In this document: one piece after another, positions 1 through 8,127 of the stretch
How positions within the stretch are numbered: the stretch's first letter is position 1
How the letters are laid out: each line of letters starts with the position of its first letter
Made by a program: the position numbers and the translations under genes
The notes under the pieces: model-generated
Seen by the model: the letters and a program-made list of their open reading frames with translations, nothing else
Databases searched by the model: none
Told to the model about the DNA's origin: nothing
Assembly: GCF_008244685.1 (NCBI RefSeq)
Contig: NZ_VTFT01000001.1
Span: 351,248-415,247, forward strand
Source: Luteimonas viscosa
GTDB lineage: Bacteria; Pseudomonadota; Gammaproteobacteria; Xanthomonadales; Xanthomonadaceae
Length of the DNA: 64,000 bases
Direction of reading: 5' to 3'

Positions 1-216
1 TTCGGCATGGACTACGGCAACCCGGACTTCGTGCGCTACGCGCAGAGCTACGGGGCGCGCGGCCACCGCGCCGGTTCGATCGAGGGGTTTTCCGCGCTCC
101 TGCGCGAAGCGCTCGCCACCCCCGGCGTCGACCTGATCGAGGTCCCGGTCGACTACGGCCGCGACGACGGCCTGCTCAACCGACGGATCCCGGAACAGGC
201 TGCCGCCGTGCGCTGA
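1..216 (+). CDS. C-terminal fragment of a thiamine-diphosphate enzyme (acetolactate synthase-like)
   Basis: Only the last 71 codons lie in the window; the gene begins upstream of base 1. The visible residues (FGMDYGNPDFVRYAQSYGARG followed by a segment ending DLIEVPVDYG) match the C-terminal TPP-binding region of acetolactate synthase/pyruvate-decarboxylase family enzymes, where 'NPDFV..A.S.GA.G' precedes a final strand carrying 'P.V.VPVDY'. These enzymes bind ThDP and Mg2+ and join or decarboxylate 2-oxo acids in the cytoplasm. An aldehyde dehydrogenase follows after 50 bases in the same direction, so the two are probably co-transcribed. The family assignment is good, but the substrate cannot be told from the tail (acetolactate synthase, glyoxylate carboligase or a relative). 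Confidence 0.75.
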   Translation, partial: FGMDYGNPDFVRYAQSYGARGHRAGSIEGFSALLREALATPGVDLIEVPVDYGRDDGLLNRRIPEQAAAVR

Positions 217-266
217 CACCGGCGATCCGGATCCCTGCCCTCCCTTTCGCTTCGTCAGGAGTCCCC

Positions 267-1736
<1,470 letters not shown>

Positions 1737-1740
1737 GCGC

Positions 1741-2535
1741 ATGTGCCTGGTCGCAGTGGCGTGGCGCGCGCATCCCCGCTGGCCGCTGGTGCTGGTCGCC
1801 AATCGCGACGAGTTCCATGCGCGTCCGGCCGCGCCCGCCGCGTTCGATCCGGACTCTCCGTCGGTGTACGGGGGCCGCGACCTGGTGCAGGGCGGCAGCT
1901 GGTTGCAGGTTGCGCGCAATGGCCGGCTCGCGGCGGTGACCAACGTGCGGGACGGCATTGCCGCGGAAGCCGCGCCCCGCTCGCGCGGCTGGCTCGTGCG
2001 CGACTTCGTTCGCAGCGAGACGCCCGCCGGGGATTTCGCCGCGGCGCTCGCCGGCACGGCGGACCAGTACGGCCGCTACAACCTGCTGCTGCACGACGGG
2101 GACCGGTTGCTGTGCGCGGGCAACCATCCGGCGCACGCGATGCAAGTGGTCGCACCGGGCCTGCATGCGATGTCCAACGGCGCGTTCGACGCGCCATGGC
2201 CGAAAAGCACGTTCGCCACGCGCGCGCTCGAAGGCTGGATCGGATCGCCGCTGGCGGAAGAGCCGGACATGGCCGCTCTGGAACCGCTGTACGGCGCACT
2301 GCGCGACACCACGCGCGCGCCTGACGCGGACCTGCCAGACACCGGCGTCGGACTGGAGCTGGAACGCGCGCTCTCGCCGCCGTTCGTGCTCGATCCGCGC
2401 TACGGCACGCGCTGCAGCAGCGTGGTGCTGGTGGGCGACGGTCGCGTGATCTTCGGCGAACGCCGCTTCGGGCCGGACGGCGCCGCGATCGCGACGTCGC
2501 TGGAAACGATCACCTTGGACACGGCAGGCGCCTGA
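1741..2535 (+). CDS. NRDE (TANGO2-like) family protein
   Basis: A 264-residue protein of the NRDE/TANGO2 family. The N-terminus is MCLVAVAW with the conserved Cys2, followed by VANRDEFHARPA, which contains the family's namesake N-R-D-E motif. Further family signatures are YGGRDLVQGGSWL near 40 and AVTNVRDG near 65, and the C-terminal half carries the usual RYGTRCSSVVLV segment. Bacterial members are cytoplasmic and poorly understood; animal TANGO2 has been linked to lipid, haem and secretory homeostasis. The start is the ATG 4 bases after the aldehyde dehydrogenase stop, so the gene is probably translated by coupling; no strong ribosome-binding site is visible. The family call is firm, the biochemical role is not. 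Confidence 0.85.
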   Translation: MCLVAVAWRAHPRWPLVLVANRDEFHARPAAPAAFDPDSPSVYGGRDLVQGGSWLQVARNGRLAAVTNVRDGIAAEAAPRSRGWLVRDFVRSETPAGDFAAALAGTADQYGRYNLLLHDGDRLLCAGNHPAHAMQVVAPGLHAMSNGAFDAPWPKSTFATRALEGWIGSPLAEEPDMAALEPLYGALRDTTRAPDADLPDTGVGLELERALSPPFVLDPRYGTRCSSVVLVGDGRVIFGERRFGPDGAAIATSLETITLDTAGA

Positions 2536-2538
2536 AAC

Positions 2539-3048
2539 TCAGGGCCGCGGCGCCGTCGACTGTTCGGTGCACGCGACCGGGGCGTCGTTCTCCAGTTGCT
2601 GCTGCCAGCCGTTGGCATCGCGCAGCGCCACCGTTCCGTTGATGCAGGCCGCCGGCGCGCCATCGCGCCTGGCGACGATGGCGCCGGGCAGTTCCGGGGG
2701 CGATGCCAATGCGGCAGCCGTGTCGACCGGGCCGTTGGCCGGCGGCGTCGCGGCCTGCGCGCGCGAAGGTTCCCGCGACGCGGCGGCCGGTGGTGCGGCT
2801 TCCGCCGCCACCGCCTCCGGCCCTGCTGCCGGCGTGGCTTCGGCGGGCGCGACCCCAGGCGGCGCCTCGGGTGCAGGGTCGGTCGCCACCGGCCCGGAAA
2901 GGCGGGCAACCCGCTCGCGCCCCTCGAACACCGTGCCGATCGCCCACTGGATCCAACCGGCCACCAGGATCCCGACGATCACGGCCGCCACCACGGGAAG
3001 GAAGAACGACCACGGTGCCGCATCGTCACGAATCCGGTTGCCGCTCAT
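2539..3048 (-). CDS. Hypothetical single-span membrane protein, Pro/Ala-rich
   Basis: A 169-residue protein that I do not recognise. It begins with a short polar stretch, then one clear membrane span (FFLPVVAAVIVGILVAGWI, residues about 15-33). A long Ala/Pro/Glu-rich linker of about 90 residues follows, and then a small C-terminal domain with two Cys residues (AACINGTVALRDANGWQQQ, then VACTEQ). The architecture suggests an anchored periplasmic domain, possibly with a disulfide. The start is well supported by AGGAGG upstream of ATG 3048. It is convergent with the NRDE gene, with only 3 bases between the stop codons. Confidence 0.65.
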   Translation of the reverse strand: MSGNRIRDDAAPWSFFLPVVAAVIVGILVAGWIQWAIGTVFEGRERVARLSGPVATDPAPEAPPGVAPAEATPAAGPEAVAAEAAPPAAASREPSRAQAATPPANGPVDTAAALASPPELPGAIVARRDGAPAACINGTVALRDANGWQQQLENDAPVACTEQSTAPRP

Positions 3049-3314
3049 GCGATGACCTCCTGCGACGTGATTCCCCCGTGCGGCGTACGAGCGCCCGCCG
3101 CCACGCTACGGGTCCGGATCGTAGCCTACGCCATGGTGCCGGCCCCTGCATCGCCGGACCCGGACTTTCGTCGCACTGCTTGGCGGGCCCCTGCTTCCGT
3201 CCGGAAGTCCTTCCGCCACCGGTCCCCGGTGCGCCCCTGCGCCGACGCGCGCAATGGCACCCTGCCCGGTCTCGTCACCGTCGCCGGCAGCGCGCGATCG
3301 ACACGGCAGCCGAG

Positions 3315-3348
3315 AGCTGTAGCCCGAAGAAAGCTGTAGCCCGAAGAG
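3315..3348. repeat. Tandem duplication of a 17-bp unit
   Basis: Two head-to-tail copies of AGCTGTAGCCCGAAGA plus one base (A in copy 1, G in copy 2), at 3315-3331 and 3332-3348. The core TGTAGCCCG resembles the head of the REP-like repeat found at 7978 and 8121 (GTAGCCCGGAT), so this may be a decayed or related element. No gene overlaps it. Confidence 0.6.
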
Positions 3349-3505
3349 AGAGGATGAGCCAAGGCGGCTCGCCCGGCACTCTGGTCGCCTCCGGCGCCGG
3401 GCCATCCCGGTCCGACGGGTCCCCGTCGCGGCACAACCCCCGCGCATCAACCGCGACCGCAGCCTGGTTCGAACAGCGCGCCGGACAAGCAGGAAGCCCA
3501 CAAAG

Positions 3506-3621
3506 CAGAAGGCCCAGTCTTCCGGTTTTACCCGGTCGGCTGAGCCTTCCTTGTCGAAGCGATTGCTTCCGGCTTTCGCCTTCCGCTTTTTCTTCGACGG
3601 TTGCAGGTTATCGCAACCATC
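3506..3621 (-). ncRNA. Candidate structured small RNA (unknown family)
   Basis: Read on the minus strand, three hairpins follow each other. The first is GATGGTTGC/GCAACCGTC (3621-3613 with 3604-3596; one position is a G-U pair). The second is GTCGAAG/CTTCGAC (3598-3592 with 3559-3553), enclosing GC-GGAA-GGC-GAAA-GCC-GGAA-GC (3586-3565), that is a GAAA tetraloop helix with a symmetric GGAA/GGAA purine internal loop. The third is GAAGGCTCAG/CTGGGCCTTC (3549-3540 with 3517-3508), again with one G-U pair and an inner CCGG/CCGG. The two G-U positions pair only in a minus-strand RNA (they are A-C mismatches on plus), and the GAAA loop also reads on minus, so the strand is supported. No known family is recognised and no consensus promoter was found. 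Four GGA triplets occur in unpaired or weakly paired sites. Confidence 0.45.
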
Positions 3622-3723
3622 GTTATGGCTGCGTAAAAACGGCTGACCGTTCGTCGGCAGCGAGGAACCGGCAACGCGTTGCGGCGTTGCGACGCCGGTG
3701 CACGCCGAGGCGATGCGCCGCGA

Positions 3724-4200
3724 TCACGCCGGCCACGGCCACCATCCGCGACCGGTGCGCGCGTAGCGGTCGGCTGCACGTTCGAACCGGTTGCGCACGC
3801 TGATGCCGCCGCACAGCAGATACAGCGGCAGGAACAGCGGACCCAGCACCATGTACTGGAAGACGTGCGCGCGCTCGTGGTCGCCGAGCATGATGCAGGG
3901 TTCCTCGTACAGCCCCGCCCGGTGCGCATAAGTCACGCACGGAGAATCGAGCGTGTCGCCCGTATGCAGGATCACGTTGCCCAGGGTGATCGCGCCACCC
4001 GGCCCCCAGGGCCAGCGATGGAACACCAGCGCCCGTTCGCGACCATTCAACCGGGCCCGCGCGCCAAACGGCAACCCGGCCGCACCGCCGAGCAGCCCGA
4101 GCACCGTATTGGGCAGGGTCCAGAGGATGCCGACGCACATCAGCGCCGTCGCCGGCACGCGTTGCCGGCGCTGCGCGTCCGCCGCCCGCGGCTCGATCAA
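3724..4200 (-). CDS. Putative HEXXH-motif membrane protein
   Basis: A 158-residue protein with one hydrophobic segment near residues 18-38 (ALMCVGILWTLPNTVLGLL) and another around YMVLGPLFLPLYLL. Between them lies LGDHERAHVFQY, which fits the HEXXH zinc-metalloprotease signature (H-E-R-A-H) followed by a membrane-adjacent GPLFLPLYLL. Similar short proteins with 'HE..H..QY...GPLF.P.YL' occur in several proteobacteria without an assigned activity. The gene overlaps the upstream PspC gene by 4 bases (ATGA), so the two are translationally coupled. A membrane-bound zinc peptidase is possible, but no third ligand is evident. Confidence 0.6.
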   Translation of the reverse strand: MIEPRAADAQRRQRVPATALMCVGILWTLPNTVLGLLGGAAGLPFGARARLNGRERALVFHRWPWGPGGAITLGNVILHTGDTLDSPCVTYAHRAGLYEEPCIMLGDHERAHVFQYMVLGPLFLPLYLLCGGISVRNRFERAADRYARTGRGWWPWPA

Positions 4201-4409
4201 TCGTTGCCTTCCGGAATCAGCAGCCAGAGCACCAGGTAGACGAGGATGCCCGGGAACGCGGCCGAGAGCACCGATCCGACGACGTACAGGACGCGCAGCA
4301 GCGTGGGACTCCAGCCATAGCGGTGCGCGATGCCCCCGACCACGCCGGCGAGCACACGGTCGTGGATGGAGCGGGTCAACCCGGCGGACTTGGCGGTGCT
4401 CTGGTTCAT
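4197..4409 (-). CDS. PspC-domain small membrane protein
   Basis: A 70-residue protein made almost entirely of a PspC domain: LTRSIHDRVLAGVVGGIAHR (residues 12-31) followed by YGWSPTLLRVLYVVGSVLSA and a hydrophobic end, LVYLVLWLLIPEGND. PspC-domain proteins are inner-membrane components tied to envelope-stress sensing; stand-alone short forms like this are common and need not belong to a full psp operon. No pspA or pspB is nearby. GGGGAG lies a few bases upstream of ATG 4409. The gene is coupled by a 4-base overlap to the HEXXH protein downstream. Confidence 0.85.
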   Translation of the reverse strand: MNQSTAKSAGLTRSIHDRVLAGVVGGIAHRYGWSPTLLRVLYVVGSVLSAAFPGILVYLVLWLLIPEGND

Positions 4410-4440
4410 TGCGGTCGCTCCCCCGGTGTGCCTGGCCAGT

Positions 4441-4839
4441 CTAGCGCGGGGATCGTGAAGAATCCGCAGCCCTCATGCGCGCGAGTTCGTCTGTGAACCA
4501 ATCCGCCGCGAGCGCCTCGACGCCGTCGCAGCGCACCCGGTAGGGCCGCCCGCTCAGACTGCTGCGGCTCGCAAGGCGTTCGATGAAGTCGTCCGCTGTC
4601 CCGTTGAAGCCCAGGCTGCGTGCCCGCTCCAGCTTGCGTTGCAGGTGGGCCTGCGCGTCTGCCGCCGCATGCCAGCGGCCGTTGCGCTGGAACTCGCAGT
4701 CCGAGGTCCCGATCGCGGCGACCAGCCTCGCGATCTCCCGCGGCGCGACCACCCCGGCATCGGGCCCGCTCGACGGCCCCGTGGCTGCGCCGGCCGCCAG
4801 CGCGAATGCGAAGGCCCACCCTGCCGCGCCCATGCCCAT
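4441..4839 (-). CDS. DUF5329-like exported protein
   Basis: A 132-residue protein with a probable signal peptide (MGMGAAGWAFAFALAAGAATG). The mature part carries CEFQRNGRWHAAADAQAHL, DDFIERLASRSSLSGRPY and a second Cys in VRCDGVEALAADWF. The pattern C..rNG..h.a..A..HL...K.......s..dFI...aSrSS.SG.PY...C matches what I recall of DUF5329. The role is unknown; the two Cys may form a disulfide in the periplasm. The first ATG at 4839 was chosen because it begins the signal peptide; the frame is open further upstream, but that part overlaps phaC. It lies 13 bases after the phaC stop, in the same direction, so it may be read from the pha transcript. Confidence 0.65.
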   Translation of the reverse strand: MGMGAAGWAFAFALAAGAATGPSSGPDAGVVAPREIARLVAAIGTSDCEFQRNGRWHAAADAQAHLQRKLERARSLGFNGTADDFIERLASRSSLSGRPYRVRCDGVEALAADWFTDELARMRAADSSRSPR

Positions 4840-4852
4840 CGCCCCGTCGCCC

Positions 4853-5923
4853 TCAGCGCGCCCGCTTCGACAGCCACTCGTGGATCGCGGTCGGCACTTC
4901 CTTCTGCGCGCGGCCGGAGACATAGATGCCGATATGGCCGCCGCGGAACGACAGCTCCGAGTAGTCGGTCGTACCCACCAGGCCCTTCATGGCGCGCGAG
5001 GCGTCCGGCGGCACCAGGTGGTCCTGTTCGGCGTAGATGTTCAGCACCGGCATGTCGACGAAGCCGAGGTCGACCTCGCGCCCGCCGATGGACACGCCGC
5101 CGTTGACGAAGCCGTTGCCCTGGTAGAACTGCTTGATGAACTCGCGGAACGCCTCGCCCGCCTGGTCGGGCGAATCGAAGATCCACTTCTCCATGCGCAG
5201 GAAATCCTCGAGCGCCTTGCGGTCGTCGAGGATGTCGACCAGGCCGACGTACTTCTGCACGAACAGCCGCCACGGCTTCAGCGTGAGGTAGCACAGGTTC
5301 ATCATGTCGGCCGGCACGTTGCCGAGGGTGTCGACCATCAGGTCGACATCCATGCCGCGCGTCCAGTTCGAGAGCATGTTGTCGGCGGTGTGGAAATCCA
5401 CCGGCGTGACCATGGTGATCAGGTTGCGCACCCGGTCCGGATGCAGCGCGGCGTAGCACAGCGAGAACGCGCCGCCCTGGCAGATGCCCAGCAGGTTCAC
5501 CGATTCCATGTCGTGCGCGCCACGCAGATGGTCGAGCGCGCCGCCGAGGAAGCGCTCGATGTAGTCCTCCAGCGTGAGGAAGCGGTCGGAGCGGTCGGGA
5601 TAGCCCCAGTCGATGATGTACACGTCCTCGCCGCGCGCGAGCAGGCCCTTCACCAGCGAGCGGTCGGACTGCAGGTCGACCATGTACGGGCGGTTGACCA
5701 GGGCGTAGCAGATCAGGATCGGCACCCGCGCGGTCGGCTTGCGTTCGCCGACGAAGCGGTACAGCACCACCTTGCCGTCGCGCCAGACTTCCTCGCGGGC
5801 GGTGGCGCCGAAGTCGACGTCGTCGACCTCCAGCAGCGTCTGCAACCCCGCGCCGAGCTTCTTCTGGAAGTTCGAGGCTTCACCTGCGATCTCGTCGAGG
5901 CTGATGTTAAGCGGACCGTTCAT
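4853..5923 (-). CDS. phaC: Class III poly(3-hydroxyalkanoate) synthase, PhaC subunit
   Basis: The 356-residue catalytic subunit of the two-subunit (class III) PHA synthase, which polymerises (R)-3-hydroxyacyl-CoA into storage polyester at granule surfaces. The lipase-like box is GICQGG with the nucleophile Cys at residue 148, matching Cys149 of the Allochromatium enzyme. The Asp lies in IYAEQDHLVPP and the His in GGHIGIYVSG near the C-terminus. The length (about 355) is typical for class III and much shorter than class I enzymes. AGGAA precedes ATG 5923. It is 27 bases downstream of phaE and 13 upstream of a DUF5329 gene. No phaA, phaB or phasin gene lies beside it. Confidence 0.95.
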   Translation of the reverse strand: MNGPLNISLDEIAGEASNFQKKLGAGLQTLLEVDDVDFGATAREEVWRDGKVVLYRFVGERKPTARVPILICYALVNRPYMVDLQSDRSLVKGLLARGEDVYIIDWGYPDRSDRFLTLEDYIERFLGGALDHLRGAHDMESVNLLGICQGGAFSLCYAALHPDRVRNLITMVTPVDFHTADNMLSNWTRGMDVDLMVDTLGNVPADMMNLCYLTLKPWRLFVQKYVGLVDILDDRKALEDFLRMEKWIFDSPDQAGEAFREFIKQFYQGNGFVNGGVSIGGREVDLGFVDMPVLNIYAEQDHLVPPDASRAMKGLVGTTDYSELSFRGGHIGIYVSGRAQKEVPTAIHEWLSKRAR

Positions 5924-5950
5924 GGCGTCGGTTCCTCCCGTGCCGTTCGT

Positions 5951-7207
5951 CTACGCATCCGCGTCGCGCGCCAGCGGCTGCGGCGCGACCGGGATCGCGG
6001 TCGAGAACCCGTTGGTGGGCGAGCGCGCGACGCGCGCCGGCGACGCGGGCGCGCGCTTGCGGGCCGGGACCGGCTTGCCGGCCGGGCTCCGCTTCGTGGC
6101 GCGCCGTGCGGCTTTTCCGTTCGCGGCTTTTCCTTGCGCGGGTTTCGCCCCGGACTTCGCGGCTGCGGCGGTTGCCGGATCTGCGGCGGCGGGCTTCGCC
6201 GCACGCCTGGCGGTCGCAGGCCTGGCGTCGTCGCGCTCCCGCGACGACGCGCCCCGCGGCTTCGACGGCGCGGACGGGCCGGCCCCTCCCTGCTCCACCC
6301 GATCGCGCATCCGTCGCAGCGCGCGCTCGAGTTCGACGATCTTGCGATGCGCGCCATCGAGCTCGCTGCGCGTGGGCATGCCCAGCAGCGAGCTGGCGAT
6401 TTCGACTTCCTTCTGCACGCCCGCGCGCAGCTTCATCTGCGCGTTGACGAGGTTGCCGTAGGCGGTACGGTAGTCCTCCGACAGCGCCGTCTCGGCGTAG
6501 GCCTGCTCGGCCGCCTCGACCCACAGGTCGAACAGCGCGCGCGCGCTGGTGATCTGCAGGCCCGGCGCCTCGTGCTCGGCGAGCATGCGCTCGAACACCT
6601 TGAACGCGGATTCGGACGACTTCAGCAGCAGGGTATTAAAGGCGTTCGAGGCTTCCTGCGCCTCGAGCTGCGCCGCGGCCAGTGCCTGCGCCCGTTCCTG
6701 GTGCTCGCGGGCGAAGCCGAATGCCGGCATCTGCAGCAGCGAGCTGCCCTCGGTGCGCAACAGTCGCAGCCACGGCGCCGCGTCTTCCGACCATTGTTCG
6801 ACGCCGTGCACGCCGTTGCCGGCCATCGAACGGAACATGTCGGCGAACACGTTCACGGAGCCGCCGCCGAGCGCTTCCTTCCAGGCCGCCGCGACGTCGG
6901 CGGCGGTGCTGTCGCCGCCACCGAACTGCGCGGCGACGCGCTGCATCTGCGCATACCAGTCGCTGGCCTGCCGGTTGAAGCGCCAGAGGGTGTCGTCGTG
7001 GGCGCTGCGGCCACTGGCCTGGCGCGTCCACCAGTCGATCGCGTCCTGCCAGGCCTGGTTGCCCATCCTCACCGGATCGGGCGGGGCCGCGCCCGGGATC
7101 GAGTTGCGCAGCGCATCGCCCCACGCACCCCAGTACTGCCGGGCGAGTCGCTCGAACTCGTCCGTGGATCCGGTACCTGCGCCAAAGCCGAAACCCGGGT
7201 TCGCCAT
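5951..7207 (-). CDS. phaE: Class III PHA synthase, PhaE subunit
   Basis: A 418-residue PhaE subunit, the non-catalytic partner that activates PhaC. The N-terminus is Gly/Phe-rich (MANPGFGFGAG), then YWGAWGDALRN and WWTRQASGRS. A helical central region follows, containing the family segment 'LFDLWVEAAEQAYAET' and 'YRTAYGNLVNAQMKLRAG', then a coiled-coil stretch (LDGAHRKIVELERALRRM). From about residue 320 the tail is a low-complexity Ala/Lys/Pro/Arg extension (KPAAADPATAAAAKSG and similar), recalling phasin/PhaF-like DNA- or granule-binding tails. ATG 7207 has AGGAGG upstream (CACAGGAGGACGGC), which decides the start over an ATG nine codons further out. It is transcribed with phaC. Confidence 0.92.
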   Translation of the reverse strand: MANPGFGFGAGTGSTDEFERLARQYWGAWGDALRNSIPGAAPPDPVRMGNQAWQDAIDWWTRQASGRSAHDDTLWRFNRQASDWYAQMQRVAAQFGGGDSTAADVAAAWKEALGGGSVNVFADMFRSMAGNGVHGVEQWSEDAAPWLRLLRTEGSSLLQMPAFGFAREHQERAQALAAAQLEAQEASNAFNTLLLKSSESAFKVFERMLAEHEAPGLQITSARALFDLWVEAAEQAYAETALSEDYRTAYGNLVNAQMKLRAGVQKEVEIASSLLGMPTRSELDGAHRKIVELERALRRMRDRVEQGGAGPSAPSKPRGASSRERDDARPATARRAAKPAAADPATAAAAKSGAKPAQGKAANGKAARRATKRSPAGKPVPARKRAPASPARVARSPTNGFSTAIPVAPQPLARDADA

Positions 7208-7268
7208 GCCGTCCTCCTGTGTCGCCCCGATCATAGCAACCGCGGTGGATGTTCCGTGGACGGCCGCC

Positions 7269-7889
7269 TCAGAACTTGGGGATGCGGATGGTCTTGCTGA
7301 TCATCAGCGATCCCGACAGCGCGAACACCAGCACCAGCGGGTGCAATTGCCAGGGTCCGAGCTGCCACTGCCCGAACCAGATCGCGTCGCCGATCGCGCC
7401 CTGCCAGGCCGCCACCGCGAGCAGGGCCACGATCACCACGCTGCTCGGAATCGGCGTGCCCTCGAAGTACTTCACCTTGTCGCCGCCGTCGGCGAGCGTC
7501 TCGGCGGTGACGTTGTAGCGCGCCAAGCGGCTGACGCCGCAACCGACGAAATAGCTCAGGACGATCCAGTCCCAGCCGCCCTGCATGCCGCAGGCGTACG
7601 CCAGCGCAGCGGGCGCCAGGCCGAAGGAGATCACGTCGGCGAGCGAGTCCAGCTCGCGCCCCAGGGTGGAGGCGACCTTGCGCCAGCGCGCCACCCGGCC
7701 GTCGAGCGCATCGAATACGAAGGCCAGCGGGATCAGGGCCATGCCGACCATCAGGTCGCGCACGACGCCGTCCTGCAGGAACCGCATCGCCGCGAACACC
7801 GCGCCGGTGCCGCAGAAGGCATTGGCCAGCGTGAACCAGTCGGCCAGTTGGAAGTCGCGCAACATCGAGAAATGGCGGGGTCGGGACAT
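7269..7889 (-). CDS. pssA: CDP-diacylglycerol-serine O-phosphatidyltransferase
   Basis: A 206-residue polytopic membrane enzyme of the CDP-alcohol phosphatidyltransferase family, which makes phosphatidylserine from CDP-diacylglycerol and serine, the precursor of phosphatidylethanolamine. The signature DGRVARWRKVASTLGRELDS fits DG(x)2AR(x)8G(x)3D(x)3D, completed by LADV. The segment SRLARYNV and then KYFEGTPIPSS is typical of the PssA branch rather than PgsA. Several hydrophobic spans follow. This is the small, type II-like form (Bacillus type), not the soluble E. coli form. It lies downstream of no obvious partner; phaE is 61 bases further along in the same direction. Confidence 0.88.
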   Translation of the reverse strand: MSRPRHFSMLRDFQLADWFTLANAFCGTGAVFAAMRFLQDGVVRDLMVGMALIPLAFVFDALDGRVARWRKVASTLGRELDSLADVISFGLAPAALAYACGMQGGWDWIVLSYFVGCGVSRLARYNVTAETLADGGDKVKYFEGTPIPSSVVIVALLAVAAWQGAIGDAIWFGQWQLGPWQLHPLVLVFALSGSLMISKTIRIPKF

Positions 7890-7977
7890 GTCGGGCCTGC
7901 GGAAACTCGGGCTTCCAGAGTGCCAAATCCGGCGTGAGGATGGAGCAAGCGGCCGCGATGCACCAGCGCGGCACTCC

Positions 7978-8121
7978 GTAGCCCGGATAAGCGCAGCGCA
8001 TCCGGGAACCCGGGGTACTTCAAGGTCGCGCCACGCTTCCGGTTGACTGGCGCATTCCTGTTTTCCGGGGGACGCGGATGACGGTGCGATGCCCCGGATG
8101 CGCTGCGCTTATCCGGGCTAC
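7978..8121. repeat. REP-like doublet: perfect 29-bp inverted repeat
   Basis: The 29 bases 7978-8006 (beginning GTAGCCCGGATAAGCGCAGC) and 8093-8121 are exact reverse complements, separated by 86 bases. Each arm also contains a shorter internal palindrome (CCCGGAT...ATCCGGG). Arms of this type (GTAGCCCGGAT...GCATCCGGG) are widespread extragenic palindromes in proteobacteria and, when paired in inversion, form REPIN/BIME-like units. The element fills the gap between two co-directional genes (hydrolase, then pssA) and could act as a terminator or mRNA-stabilising structure. Confidence 0.85.
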
Positions 8122-8127
8122 GGGCGA

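Larger units (their letters stand above)
3049..3723. other. 675-bp intergenic region
   Basis: No convincing protein gene lies between the two minus-strand genes that flank this region; open frames here have ordinary GC-rich random composition. The right part (about 3500-3640) has locally lower GC and dense hairpin potential and is annotated separately as a candidate RNA. The left part holds a 17-bp direct duplication (3315-3348). Bases just upstream of 3048 contain the ribosome-binding site of the membrane protein gene. Confidence 0.7.

Noticed and set aside
3541..3620. Region tested as the end of a basic protein (frame with SKKKRKAKAG) on the minus strand
   Set aside because: That frame has no start codon or upstream coding continuity and matches no family I know; hairpins with strand-specific G-U pairs explain the composition better.
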